Assembly (NCBI GenBank): GCA_963573385.1
Contig: CAUYLG010065727.1
Coordinates: 62,001-126,000 of the forward strand
Direction: 5' to 3'
DNA length: 64,000 nucleotides
Source of the DNA: Cacajao melanocephalus
Lineage: Eukaryota; Chordata; Mammalia; Primates; Pitheciidae
The translations under genes and the position numbers were made by a program. The notes under the pieces are model-generated. The model made no database searches and was not told the DNA's origin. It saw nothing but the letters and a program-made list of their open reading frames with translations. Shown in pieces: positions 36,809 through 49,345 of the stretch (position 1 is the first letter of the stretch; every line of letters begins with the position of its first letter).

Positions 36809-37361
36809 TGATATAACTCATCTGAAAAAACAACTATATACTTGTGATTAGATTTTTAATTACCATTTGCTTTCTTTATATGTTGTTTTATTTATAATTA
36901 AAAATGTTTTGACAAACTTTTCCGACAATTGTTTACCTAACTTTTTATTACTATAGGCACAAAGTTATTTATATAATTTAGTTTTTTCTACTCTGTCATC
37001 ATGCTTTCCTTTCAATCTTATTTTTGCTTAGCTACACTTTCTCTGATTCTTAGCCAGAATTATAGACCATTTTTTATTATCCTTCCTAAATGTATAGATT
37101 ATGGTCTTAACAATTCTCTCCTATTTTAACTGCTCATATTTTATTGGTTCTAACTTTTATACTATTATATCCATCATTCTATTTAAAAAATTTTTTTGTT
37201 CTTTTTCTAACTATGTGAGCTAAATGCTTAAACTGTTCTTTATATTTTATTTTGTAATTTACAAATATAATGCTATGAGTTTCCCTCAAAGTTAGCTTTC
37301 ACTTAGTCTCTGTATGAATGTACAGCCCTTTCATTTTCTTTCATTCTAATTACTTATTGTA

Positions 37362-37441
37362 TTAAGTTGGTGCAAAAGTAATTGTGGGTTTTGCCATTAG
37401 AAGTAGTGGCAAAACCCACAATTACTTTTACACCAACCTAA
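37362..37441. mobile_element. MADE1 mariner-derived mini-element
   Basis: Exactly 80 bases, from TTAAGTTGGTGCAAAAGTAA to TTTTACACCAACCTAA, flanked by TA on both sides (37360-37361 and 37442-37443). This is the palindromic MADE1 element of the Hsmar1 (TcMar-Mariner) group, moved in trans by Hsmar1 transposase. The arms pair over about 35 bases with only two mismatches. It inserted into an old antisense LINE-1. Confidence 0.97.
37362..37441 (+). ncRNA. Candidate miR-548-family hairpin (unproven)
   Basis: MADE1 palindromes are the known source of the miR-548 microRNA family. Here the stem is about 35 bp with two mismatches and a loop near 37397-37406; the arm has AAAAGTAATTGTGGGTTTT followed by GCC, similar to known miR-548 arms. 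Hairpin symmetry means either strand could be processed. Transcription and Drosha/Dicer processing cannot be seen here; many MADE1 copies are silent. Confidence 0.3.
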
Positions 37442-40130
37442 TACTTCAATTATGATTTCCACTGCCAATTACTTCTTTAGAAACACGTGTTGATATTTCC
37501 AAATAAAGAGGATTTTGATGTAATCTTTTTGCTCTTGCACTGGGATCAGAGAATGCCATCTCTGCGGTATTGATTGGCATTTTTTGAGCCTCCTATTGTG
37601 GTTCAGTTCATTGGCAATTTTTGCAAATGTTCTGTGTGCTTGAAAAGAATGTACGCTTGTTTAGTATGGGGTGCAATGTTCTATTGTGTCTATTTGAGGA
37701 AGATTTACGTTCATATTTTCTATACTTCAATTATTTCAGCCTGTTTGAACTATCACTGAGAGATTTATGAAAATCATCTTTTAGTGGAGGTGGATTTGCA
37801 CATTCTTATTGTAATTCTATGATTTTCTTAATGTATTTTTAGAGTATAAAATTCATGTCATCTTACCAGATAAATAAAAGAAACTCTTATGTGTTTATTA
37901 CTAAGTATTTTTTATTCTGAAAAATTATTTTTGCTTAATGTTTCATGCATTCTTAATACAGCTAACTGCATTTTTCCCCCTTAGTTTTTAACATCATGTT
38001 TCTCGATTTCTTTACTTTCTACCTTTCTGTCTTATTATTTTTTTCAGGTGTAACTCCTTTAAATTGCATATGCCCATTTTATTTTTCTTAAAATCTTTAT
38101 TTGTTAAGTGGTGAGTTAAATTTCTTCATTTATTTATTTGTCTGTGTGTATGATTGTTGACATATTTGATTCATTTACACAATCTTTAGTGTTTTTTGTT
38201 TATTATCCATTTACTGTGAGTGTCTTTTTCTTATGTTCTGTTTTATATTTTACTAAGGTTTCTACTTACATTTTCTTACCTCTACTGAGTTGAAAATATT
38301 ATATTTTATGTTTCTTCCTTTAGGGGTTACTCTGAAATATTTATTGTGCCTAAAAATATATATATTCCAAGATGATCAATATTTATATACATTTCCTTAA
38401 CAAAAACACATCTTTAGAATGCTTTGTCTGAATATTCCCTAATGTCTTAACATTGTAATTTTTTCTTGTCTTTAGTTATTATGCTCTTCCTACAAATTTA
38501 TTATTATTGCAGTTGCTTTATACCGGCAATACTTATTTATATTTTGTTATATTTTTATATATTTCTTTATTGTTCCTGGCTTTATTTCCCAGTTTTTCAC
38601 TTAATTATTCTGGGTTATTTTTGCTGTTGTTGCTTAAAACTTAGGGGACATTATTTTGTAGTTCTTTCAGTCAAGATTTAATTTGAAAATTTTCGGTGGT
38701 TATTTAGAAATAGTTTTAACCTCTTGAGTGATAGTTTAATTGCTTAAAGCATTTATGCTAACAGTTATCTGCTCTTTGAATTTAATTATAATAGTATCTA
38801 AACTTTAGCATTTATTGTTGGAATGAAAATTTATTTTTTCTTTATAAGTGTTGGCCTTTCATATATATTCTTCAATTCCAATTTGATTTTAAGATTTCCC
38901 TTTTTGCTTTTGATATTTTATATGTTTAATCTGATGTTTGTAAAATTTTCCTCTGCTAGAAGCTTTTAGTATTTTTGAATCTGAAAATTTGCATATATTT
39001 TACATTTTGAAAAGTTTTTCACCATCTCTTTTTTATTATTGATTCTCCACAATTTTTAGAACACTTTGCTTCTAGAATTTCTTTTTAAATCTCTGTTCAA
39101 CTGCTTCATTACGTTCTCCAATCATCTTAAGCAATATTTGATGTTTCGCATATTTTTTATTTCTCTGAATGGCATTGCCTATTATTTCATCAAATGTTAT
39201 TCAAATTTACATGCTTTTCACTTGTATGTTCTTCAACGTATTTATTGTGATTATGTTCTTTCTGTCGTTATTTCAGTTATATGTTTTTCTAGACGATTTT
39301 ATTATTTGTCTGTTTTCCTCCAAAATTACCTGTTTTTTTATCTCAATTGTTAATTACGTAAACACAATGTTGCCAGTTATTTTGCTATTTTATTATCTTA
39401 ATTGCTTGTGACACTTACCTGTTACCTTTTTTACTAATGATTCTTGTTCATGGTAAATTTTTCTCTATATGGTCGTGTGCATGCATATGTGAGCTCATTT
39501 TTAGTGGCACTATTCTGTTTGGTAGGTTTTATATAACCAGGCCAGATATATCTTTATATTCTTCAATCAAGCTGAGTCTGCAAGATCTTTACTGATATCT
39601 GTAGTTCATGAATAAATCTTATGTTATTTTCTTGGCTTATGGTTTCTTAAACGAATTAGGAAAAGTAAATGTGATCATCAGACATATAAGAGGTATCGAT
39701 CAGGATTTTCCTTTCCCAGTGCGATTCAGTTTTCTGGAGCCAAAGCTTCCTTGATATCTCCCTAGCCTGTTAGACAACACATTGTAATCACACTTACCCT
39801 AAATGCATTTATCTTTAGGACTTCTGCCTTCATTCAGATGTACAGCTTGGTCTTTTGCTTTCAAGTAGGCATAAAACCCAAAAATCTTGGGCTGTTGTGG
39901 CCAACACATCACCAGAACATGTATTCAGTTGTTTAAACACTAATCATTCTGGTTTTTTAAGTTTCTTTTTTGTTTATTGCAAATAGAGATTACCTTTCTT
40001 ATTATTGGTGAGCTCCATCATGTATTTTATGGTTGCTTTTCTTGTTGCTGTTATATTTTATGCAGTAATTCTGCTTAGGATAAAATATTTGCCCACATTA
40101 TGTTAGCTCGCCATCTTGTCTAAAACTGGA

Positions 40131-41617
40131 ATTCTCTAACTGTTCCTTTCTGAGGAAGCTAAAAAAATGAGGATATTTGAGGTTACCTGTAATATAAGGT
40201 ATTAGGAAATTTTTATAAAGAAAATTAAGGCCATATTTTAGCCATTAGCATACTACTTTCAGGATTTGTGGTATAAGCATATGTGACTTTTTGTTTTAAT
40301 GATTTCATACTTTTTGTTAAATCAACTCACTAAAATACAAGACAATCAAACAAAAATAGATCAAAAGCTAAAAGAAGAACTCAAATGGATTATTTATCCT
40401 GGACTTTAGCAATAATATCTGGTAAATCATAGATTTGAGAAGCTACATACAATTTTCTGCATAAGCACTAAATTAGATATGTAAATGTTTTTATTAATTT
40501 TGTCTGTTTTACTATGGAAGTTCACATATTATGACTATAAAAATTCCATAACACACATTAGAAAACTGAATTCATAAAAAACCTTATTACCTATATGTCT
40601 TTAAAAATTAGATAAATATAGTTATCAATATTTATGCTGCTTATTTAAAAATTTGCAGTTAAAATACATAGTGTGTTTTAATTTTAATAGTTTACTGGAT
40701 GATGAATATGTTATTTCTATCATGGAATCTCAAATATTTATAGTAATTAATTTTAATAATTTTGTTTTCCATCTTTTAAAAAGTTTTTGTTTTTGAATTG
40801 TTTTAATAGCATCTACTAATACTTGCATTTGAATTTTTTGTACTCTTAGATTATAAGCATTTTGAGGGCTAAAAATGGCCTTGCTTATATAGAGTTCTCT
40901 TTGATGTCCAATAAATTACTCAGAAGGAAATAAAACTCAATGTTAAAATTAAATAAGTAGGTCAAAATAGTAAAAGCTATGTGGTGTATAAATGACTCTT
41001 ACAATTATTGAGCAATGGTTTATTATTAAATTAATTTGATTTTTATTATAAGCACCATCTCACAACCAGTATTTCTGTAGTCATCACTCACATGGGAAAA
41101 ATCCTAATGCTTTTAGTTTTGTATGTGTAAGTTGACACTTGCTAATACCTTTAACTTTCATTGTGCCATTAAATCTTTCATATAAGAAAAGCTAGTATGT
41201 CATGCAAGAATTTTCTTTCACCAAAATTGCACTTTGCTTTCAAAATTAACATAAATGTTGTTAGAGAGATGTGGCAATGAACTATTATAAACCTCATTCA
41301 GTTGCATTGCTACAGATGATTATAAATCCCAATAAAATTATTTTTTCTAATAAAAACATTATTGAAAATTGTGACTTGATCTTATTGTTTTGCCCACAGA
41401 AGCATGAAAAACAATATTAAAAATAAAATTATTTTTCTGCTTTGCTTGTATTTATTTCCAAAATCCAATTACAAAAAGCTGAACTGTGATAAAGACATAT
41501 ATTAATTTATCAGTAACAATTTGTCCAACTCTAGTGATAAAGTTTTTCAGAAGTATAAATGTCCCAAGAGGAATATTTTAATATAAAAAATTATAAAGCT
41601 ATAGAAACTAAATTTTA
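40131..41617. other. Unassigned AT-rich stretch
   Basis: No gene or named repeat recognised over about 1.5 kb of very AT-rich DNA. Confidence 0.5.
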
Positions 41618-41745
41618 ATTTAATAAGTAGTTATTGAGTGCCTAGCACAATCCAAATACTATGTTAAGGCTCTAGGGATGCAAAACTAAACAAACATTGC
41701 TCCTGTTCTCAAAAGGTTTAATACTGGAGTGACTCTACTTATAGA
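41618..41745 (-). mobile_element. L2 LINE 3' end, antisense
   Basis: TAGTTATTGAGTGCCTAGCA, TACTATGTTAAGGCTCTAGG and CTCCTGTTCTCAAAAGGTTT follow the reversed L2 terminus (ATTGAGCACCTACTATGTGCCAGGC pattern). Confidence 0.7.
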
Positions 41746-42571
41746 AGAATGCTTAGCTTTTCAAGTCACTAAAACATGGTCGGCTTTGACTCTGTTATAA
41801 GAGCAAACTTTCTGCACAAAGCGTGATGAGGAATTTGCCTCCTAGAACTGGGTGAAAACGTATTGTTAGAGAAGAAATGTAAAATTGCACAGACATGTAA
41901 CAGTATGGCATATCATGTGAAGTTAAGTCACTTAGTATTGCTTGATATATGAATGAATGGGAAGCTCTAAGAGATGTGTCTGGAAGAGAGGCTATGTAGA
42001 CATCCCTTGTAAATTATAATTTGGTGACATGAAAAATCTTAAGAAGCTTTTTTTTAGTTTAAAATACACTTTGAAAATCTGGCATTGGGCAGAATGTTGA
42101 TGTCTAGTTATGGGAATTTAGCTCAAACAAGATATTGAAAATAGAAACAGCCAAACTAACAAATTATTCTGAGAAAATATTGGCAGTAATTGGATACATA
42201 TTTAACAACAATTCAGAAATATCCTTTCATAGTTATGTAGGTGCTTGCAGTGGCTGATAACATATTTTTCAGCACTAATCTAATAACGCTTGACTAAAAG
42301 GTGTAGTACAGAATGTGTTTGTTATCAATTGACAAAGTGAAAAACTTTGTTACATTTTCTTTACCTTTATTAGATATATAAAATAGTAGTAACATAATGT
42401 CACTTCCTTTTAGATATACTTAACTGTTAGAAGAATGTGTCTGCCATTAGAAAATCATCTTTGTAATAATTTATTGGGTTCCTCTATTTCATGAATTTAT
42501 ATGATTTTAGTTACTACGGAAATATTTAGTTTTTACTGGTATTAATTTTGTAAGATAATTTTTGAAGAGTT
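41746..42571. other. Unassigned stretch
   Basis: No gene or named repeat recognised. Confidence 0.5.
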
Positions 42572-42795
42572 TAGAGGTATAGACATTGTAGTCAGGATTC
42601 CCAGAGTTTTGATTTGGCTTTGCTATTTGCTAGGTTTATGAACTTGATCAAGTGATTTCACTTCTCTCAGTTTCAATTTCTTCAGCCTTATAATAGTGAT
42701 ACACATATTATAGGGATACATGTAAAATCTCAGTACCTTGTTCCTACATAATAAATGCAAACCAAATGTTGATTGTTGTTATTATTATACTGTTA
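42572..42795 (+). mobile_element. MIR SINE, sense
   Basis: Near-complete MIR: TAGACATTGTAGTCAGGATT, a TTTGCTATTTGCTAGGTTTATGAACTTG core (shortened), CTTCTCTCAGTTTCAATTTC, CTTATAATAGTGATACACAT and a CATAATAAATGCAAACC end. Confidence 0.8.
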
Positions 42796-43127
42796 ATATT
42801 TGAATTAAGGTGTTATACAAGAATCAGATTTACAAGTCCTTATCTCTACTTTCTATATATACTTCAATGAAACCTGAAGAGACAGGGTAGAACATAATAT
42901 TCTGTTCAAGATACAATGTATTAAGTTTGTTTCAATTAGTAATCTTGATAATTTCAGGTAGCTGCATTTTATCAGATTGTGATTGATGTTGTCATGTAAA
43001 AAGGCAAATAAAGAGCTTATCCTTGAAGGAAAAAAAGTCAACTCTGTGTATTCATCTTTTCAATATTAGCACTGTATTTAATCATCAATGAATAAATGTA
43101 TTTTATTAATTGCCCTTTCTCTAGTCT

Positions 43128-43660
43128 TTCATTAAAAAATATGTATTGAATGTCAATTAGGTGCAAGGAATACATTTAGATCATAGCAATGAACCAAACA
43201 TCATAAATTCAATTGATCAGAATCAGATAACTTAAAAATATGTAATATATTAGAAGGACTTAAGTACTATAAAGAAGAAGAATACCAACTTATAGAGAAA
43301 TGAAAGTTTGCGTAGTGTTGGTGAGAAAGGGATGTGATAAATAGCAGCTTTAAATAGGAGGACCAGGGAAGACCTTACTGAGAAAGTCACATTTAAATAA
43401 AGATCTGAAAGAGTAGGGGAGTGAGCCATGTGAACAGCTGAGAAAAGAGAGAACAGAAAATGTCTCAATCAGAGGCATTCTGTGGGTGTGTGAAAACAGG
43501 AAGAAGGCCAATGTGGCTGAAACAGAATGAATAAAAGCTAGAGGAGCACAAAGGAAAATGAAAAGGGCCACATGAGGATCTCATGGCTGCAGGAATTACT
43601 CTGGCTTCATGGCATTGTTAGGAGACTTTCACAAAGAATCTTTGCATACCGTATGGGCTT
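43128..43660 (-). mobile_element. L2 LINE 3' portion, antisense
   Basis: Ordered reversed L2 blocks: ATTGAATGTCAATTAGGTGC, GGAGGACCAGGGAAGACCTT, ACTGAGAAAGTCACATTTAA, GGGAGTGAGCCATGTGAACA, AAGGCCAATGTGGCTG and AATGAATAAAAGCTAGAGG. Over 500 bases of this old LINE survive. Frames on the minus strand at 43250-43571 are fragments and T/S/F-rich; none is an intact L2 protein. Confidence 0.75.
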
Positions 43661-43798
43661 CATGACCACAGGACATTTGGTGGACTGGCAGAGAGAGGCA
43701 GTATAAAACAATAATTAAATAGTAGAATATGTAATTTCTTATTGTTTAGATTATATATATATGTAAAAAGTAAAAGTAGATGTATATAAGTAAAAAGT

Positions 43799-43803
<5 letters not shown>

Positions 43804-43829
<26 letters not shown>
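43804..43829. repeat. (TG)13 microsatellite
   Basis: Uninterrupted TG array of 26 bases, preceded by TGC. Likely polymorphic. Confidence 0.93.
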
Positions 43830-43834
<5 letters not shown>

Positions 43835-44499
43835 ATGTAATCGTTGGTCCCAGTGGAGCAAGCTGTGTTGTATGGCATCCTGCAGCAGCTAAATAGTAAT
43901 GGAAAAACTATGAAAAAAGTGTTTGCTGTTACCCAAAGCAAACCCTTAGAATACTGAAGATATGGGAGAAGCAGTCAGAGGAAACAGAAAAGGTTTTCTA
44001 AAGGTTACAAATAAAGCCAGAATTGCATCTGCAGATGACATCAGCTCACTCCTTTTCTCTCCTTTCAAACTTTTCTTTGACAAATAATTGGTTTTTCTTA
44101 TTCCATATGACTAGGGATAAAAAGAAACCTTGTCTACCTATTACCACATGGGAGATAAAGCAACACAAGCAATGGCTGAATCATCAGAGAAATTACTCAA
44201 GAAATGGAAGAAGATATTAAAGAAATGTATCCGCTGAGTCTCAACTCACAAGCAACAAGCTCTCTCTAAGAGAGTCTAGGTTTCATGAAAGATATTCTAA
44301 GACAAAAAAATATCTGAGAAGAAAACTGGCATTTTTTTAAATATAGAAGATAAAAATATAATGATAAACAAACATTAAAGCAACAACAATAAAGAGTGAA
44401 AACACAGCTAATGACACCAGGATAGGCTTGAATAAATCACAGAGACAGAATACAATGGGAAGTAACAGTGATTATAAAATAATTATAAAGAGAATGTGT
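43830..44499. other. Unassigned stretch
   Basis: No gene or firm repeat; the right side (44150-44499) may be the start of the HAL1-like segment that follows. Confidence 0.4.
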
Positions 44500-45110
44500 A
44501 AGAAGGACAGACAAATGTAATATAGCTTACCTGTGGTGATCCTGAAAAAGAAAACAAAGGAATTTAAAAAACCCTCCAAATTATAATATAGTAAAACTTT
44601 TCTAAAAGAAAAAAAAAGTGATTTGTGTACAGAAAGGGCACAGAAGTATACTAGAAAAAAAAACCCTGCAGAATGATCAACCTAAGCATATATATGGACA
44701 AATATACTGTATTTTTAGGATGAATTAAAAGTTAAGTGGTCTGCAGCAGAGAAAGTAAGGCAGGTAGAAGAAGAAAAACTCAAAATGACCTAAGCCTTTT
44801 CTATATCAGTGCAGAAGAGAATAAAATGCTCTCTACCAAAGTTTAAGGAAAGTGGGAGTGGGGGATGTAAGAATTGTATTCCAAGTAAAATTGTCCTTAA
44901 AGTATAATCCAAAAGCATTGTGTGTATTTGGAAAATTCAGGGAACAGAGCACTCATCATTTCCTTGTGGAAAACTGCTGAAAAAATATAATAAAGCAAAT
45001 AGATACTTTTTTAAAAAAGCAATTCAGTAATTGAGATGCTATGATAAAGTGACTGAGGATAATCACTGAATGTTTTCAAATACAGAACTACAACTGATCA
45101 ATCTTGCCAA
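44500..45110 (+). mobile_element. Possible HAL1/L1M fragment, sense
   Basis: A-rich sense DNA with TGTATTCCAAGTAAAATTGT, CCTTAAAGTATAATCC and a GAACAGAGCACTCATCATTTCC-like block that resemble the ORF1-side region of HAL1 or old L1M repeats. Diverged and partly inferred. Confidence 0.4.
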
Positions 45111-45263
45111 CTTGGTAGATTTTGAAGTGAGTATAATATTTTAGATGCCAAGAAACCATGTGGCATTCTTGAAAATTGACCTTATATTAGGTAGCCTGAC
45201 TTTCCACACACATGTAATTACAAGTCTTCTGCCCTATCATTTCTACAGTTAAAAACAGGTGAC

Positions 45264-45652
<389 letters not shown>

Positions 45653-46522
45653 TCAATCCAGACAGCATCATAAAAATCCATATGTACAGTACTTTTGGGG
45701 CCTCCAGAGTTACAAGAGAAAGAAAACTACCCAGCCTCATTCCTTGCCTTTAGTAAGTAGTTAAGCTCGTTGATATGGCCATTGCCATCTTAATGATTGG
45801 CTTTTTAAATGGAACAATTTTGTAGATTCAGTTGTCTGATATATCTAAAAGAGTCAAAATCTCATTTGCCGTATCAGTAGCCTCCACTAGCTAACAGAGA
45901 TTCAGATTGGAAAACTGATAAAGTTCAATAACATGGAAGATATTTTGGAGACAGGTAGCTAGAAATTAAGACAAAGTGACCAGAAATAAAGTCATGCTAT
46001 GTTTGCATAAGAATAGGTTGAGAATACTTCTCTGGCCATATCCATATTACTTCTATCACTCATGATGTATGACAGCACAACACACTAGCTCTTATTCTAT
46101 TTTATTATTATAAAAGGAGATAATAGTTCTGTTACTATAAAAAGCAGATTCCTAAACCACCAGTAACTGCAGCAGTGTTCCCCTTGGTTTATACCATGTA
46201 TTAGTATTAATGGAAAAAACCCCAATTACTTTATTTAATCTCAGTTATTCCTCTACTTACAGCAATCTAGATTATTATTGCATGAAACCAATAAATTGAC
46301 AATTGGAGTAATATAAGTATCTTATTTATATTTCCCTTAAAAGGATGAAGGGACCTATGAACTTTAACAAGTTATATAGTAATACAATGGGTCACTAGAC
46401 AAATTTTTTCAAAACTAAAGAAAAAAGAATTCAAACACTTCTTTTTATCTATCATTTATCATGAGATTCCATCTAAATATATTTTTGAAGGGTATTAAAA
46501 GAGAAGCCAAAATGGAAAATGT

Positions 46523-46575
46523 AATAAAATCAAAGGAGAGAAACACACCAGACAAAAAAAAAAAAAAAAAAAAAA
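46523..46575 (+). repeat. A22 tract with upstream AATAAA
   Basis: AATAAA at 46523-46528 is followed, about 25 bases later, by 22 consecutive A at 46554-46575. This spacing is what an integrated polyadenylated transcript would leave, but the sequence upstream is not recognised and no target duplication was found. A simple A-tract remains possible. Confidence 0.55.
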
Positions 46576-47535
46576 TCACCATACACTGCAGTCTGCAGTT
46601 TTCTAGTAAAACTGGTTTGGAACAGCTACATAAACCAATTTGGTTCATTGACTTTTTGATGGTGAACATTTTGTTCTTTCAGGTCTTATATTGAACATAA
46701 TATATCACTGTATATAGAATGGATATAGTTTTTATTAGAGAGAGGGGGGAAAAAGCCAGGTTTCATTAGATCATATCAAGCTGAAAAACTATAAGCTTTA
46801 GAAAGAAATTGGGTACCCAATGCTAGGAAAAAGAAATATTCTGTTGAAATGTTGCCTTTCTGTATTTTCAGCAAGACATGTATTTAATAAATAAGTATCA
46901 TGCATGGTATGAAACTTTTTGTAAAATACTCACTTTTGTAAGTTATAGATTGATAGATCTTTGATTTAGACTTCTGCTGAAAACAATTACATGTTGTATG
47001 TCATTTGAATGGTTGCTCTTTTGTAAATTTACTTTACTATTTGAAATTGATTTTTATTAGAAAAATTTCCTTGACAATCCAAATTCAGTTTTAAGTACGT
47101 TTCACAAATAAGCTGTAGTTTAAGTTTCACATTTCAATTAATCACTTGAAATCATAAAGGAGAGTCAAATGTTGTAACACATCTACCCTTCATAATAAAC
47201 CCACTCAAAATCAAACCCCTTGTAGTTCAACAGAAATCAGGATTACTTTTCCAAGGCCTCGGGGATTCTACAAAAATGAATTAAGACCGATTTATCTCTT
47301 AAACAAATCACAGATTCTGTCATTCATTCCTTCAAACTGAAGTCAAACAGAAAATGCTCTTAATGAGAAGGAATAAAAACTAAGTCACTAAATAGAGTGA
47401 TAAATTTTAAATCTCATGTCAGGCACAAAGGTGAAAGACACAGGGAATAGGGAACTGACTGGCATGTGGTTTTTAAATACTTCAAGATAAAGAAAAATTG
47501 CATCCATTTGTAACTAATTTAAATTTCTGTGCATT

Positions 47536-47640
47536 CTGAAAATGTAAGTAGGTTTATCTATTTTTTAACCACTCATTTTAAACCACTGAAAAATGTAAGT
47601 AGATAGTTTATCTATTTTTTTAATCACTCATTTTAAACCA
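47536..47640. repeat. Tandem duplication, about 50 and 55 bp
   Basis: Two adjacent copies start CTGAAAATGTAAGTAG and CTGAAAAATGTAAGTAG and end ATTTTAAACCA; the second has a small AGATAG insertion and extra T. Recent local duplication. Confidence 0.9.
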
Positions 47641-47791
47641 CTGAGGTTTCCTCTCAAAATTATAATTTCACTTTAAATTCAGATGTAGTTGTCACTACTG
47701 TCAAACTGTAATATGATCATAAAATTGATTTTTCATTTGTGTGAAAGTCAATGTAATAAAATCATTTCCTTTTGACTTTTGTTTCTAATCC

Positions 47792-47815
47792 TACCCCCTT
47801 TCAGGAAAGGGGGTA
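47792..47815. repeat. Perfect 11-bp inverted repeat
   Basis: TACCCCCTTTC and its exact complement GAAAGGGGGTA are separated by two bases (AG). No flanking T-run or gene supports a regulatory role; may be chance or cruciform-prone. Confidence 0.85.
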
Positions 47816-48244
47816 TCTAGTTTTTCTTTTACCGTATAAACACCCCAGACTAAATATTTAATCAAATTTGAAACACAATTACTAATTAAAATAAAAAATC
47901 ACAAGAAAGCTAAGAAAATAGAAATAGGTAAGGATGGTATGAAAATTCTGAAAAGGGAGAAATAAATGAAAAATCTAGTCCTCCCAGGTAATATATTCTA
48001 CTTTTTAAGAGTACAGTAATTGAAATTCAACTTAATTGAAACCAGAGTAAAAAATTGAAAAGAAGCAGCAGGAAGAGTTGGTCCAAAAATTATCTAGATA
48101 TAGTGCCAGGTAACACATTACAAAGGAATATGACTCACTGCTATGTAAGAAAGCAAATTAAACACAAAAGAAAAGCATAGGAAGCCTGACCTATAAACAG
48201 GGAACTCATAGTGTTTTTATCAAAGAAGAAATATCCATAGGTAT

Positions 48245-48712
48245 AGTATATGATACGCTGAGGCTATCCTAGCAAAGTAGGCAAACTCGGTGGTTTAGAA
48301 CAAAAGAAATTCATTGTTTCTTAGTTCTAGAAGCCGTTATGTCCAAGATCGAGGTGTAGGCAAGAATGGTTCCCTTTGAGGACTATGTAGAACTCTGTTC
48401 CATGCTTCCTTTCTAGATTCTGGCAGTTTGCTGGCAATATTTTTCTTTCGTTTCTGCTAAATCACTTTGATTTTTGCCTTTATATTCACATGATGTTCTA
48501 TGTGTGTATGGTGGGGGGGTGTGTGTATCCAAATTTTGCTTTTGTATAAGAATACCAGTCATTTTGGATTAGGGACCCACCTTACTTCAGTATGACCTCA
48601 TCCAGACCTAACTAAGCATTTAGGCAATAACACCATTTTTCAATAAGGTCACATTCTAAGAAACTGATTCCCATATGAATCTGGGAAAAAGAAAATTCCA
48701 CCTGTAGAAAAT
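48245..48712 (-). mobile_element. MLT1C-like MaLR LTR, antisense
   Basis: Plus strand is a reversed MLT1C-type LTR: GCTGAGGCTATCCTAGCAAA, ACTCGGTGGTTTAGAACAAA, GTCCAAGATCGAGGTGTAGG, CTGGCAGTTTGCTGGCAATA, ATTTTGGATTAGGGACCCAC, and ATAAGGTCACATTCTAAG near the far end. About 470 bases. A G7 within a TG-rich run at 48501-48525 is a local expansion. Confidence 0.8.
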
Positions 48713-49099
48713 TGTAAACACATAAATATGAACTCCATTTAGCAGGTAATGAAAGTGAAGGAATTTCAAATTAAAATGAACAGTGCTATACCATTAAAAT
48801 AAATAAGTACGTATATCATTCAATGATGATAAATCACCTTTGTAAACTGTGCTATCTTCCTGGGGTGGGAAGAATCTGCCAAAATATATGAACCGTCTTT
48901 AAATTCTGTATTTGGCTAAATCATTTCACATATATGACTATCTTCAAAGCAAATCATTTTACTAGTTGTTATATGTTTTTTTAAAAAGGTTTTTCAAAAG
49001 TTTTATTTATCAAATATTGGGCAAAAATGTCAACTTTAGAAAACAATAGGACAGTTTATTTGGTATTATACTGTAAAATAATATACAGACATTAAATAA

Positions 49100-49345
49100 T
49101 TGTGCCTCAAATTTTTATAGGGTTACTAACATTCCAGGTATTAATCTAAGCACTTTATTTCTGTTAACTCATTGAAAACTTACAAGAACTCTGCAAGGAA
49201 TATGCTATTATAATTTCAGTTTTATTTTTTATAAACTTTAGTTATAGACAAGTTAAATAACTTGTCTAAGTTCACATATTTTTGTAAATAGCAAAGCCGA
49301 GATTAAAGCCCAGGTAGTCGGGCTCCAAAATCCATGATCGTAACT
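49100..49345 (-). mobile_element. MIR SINE, antisense
   Basis: Near-complete reversed MIR: CATTCCAGGTATTAATCTAA, TAACTCATTGAAAACTTACA, ACTTGTCTAAGTTCACATAT, GAGATTAAAGCCCAGGTAGT and CATGATCGTAACTACTTACT. Confidence 0.8.

Larger units (their letters stand above)
36850..40130 (-). mobile_element. Old LINE-1 (L1M) 5' half, antisense, interrupted
   Basis: Antisense ancient LINE-1. In plus-strand order it runs from the early ORF2 side (a GTGTGCTTGAAAAGAATGTACG block near 37630 and TGTCTATTTGAGGAAGATTT near 37687, typical of the reversed ORF2 endonuclease/linker part), through T-rich ORF1-like DNA, to a 5'UTR-like end near 40110-40130 (GTTAGCTCGCCATCTTGTCT). Highly diverged; limits are approximate and some internal segments may be foreign. 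Interrupted by MADE1 at 37362-37441. T-rich frames at 38466-39411 are by-products. Confidence 0.55.

Noticed and set aside
43660..43941. 93-codon minus-strand frame with a His-Thr run
   Set aside because: The run is the translated TG microsatellite.
47792..47815. Hairpin as a transcription terminator
   Set aside because: No gene upstream and bacterial-type terminators do not apply to this genome.
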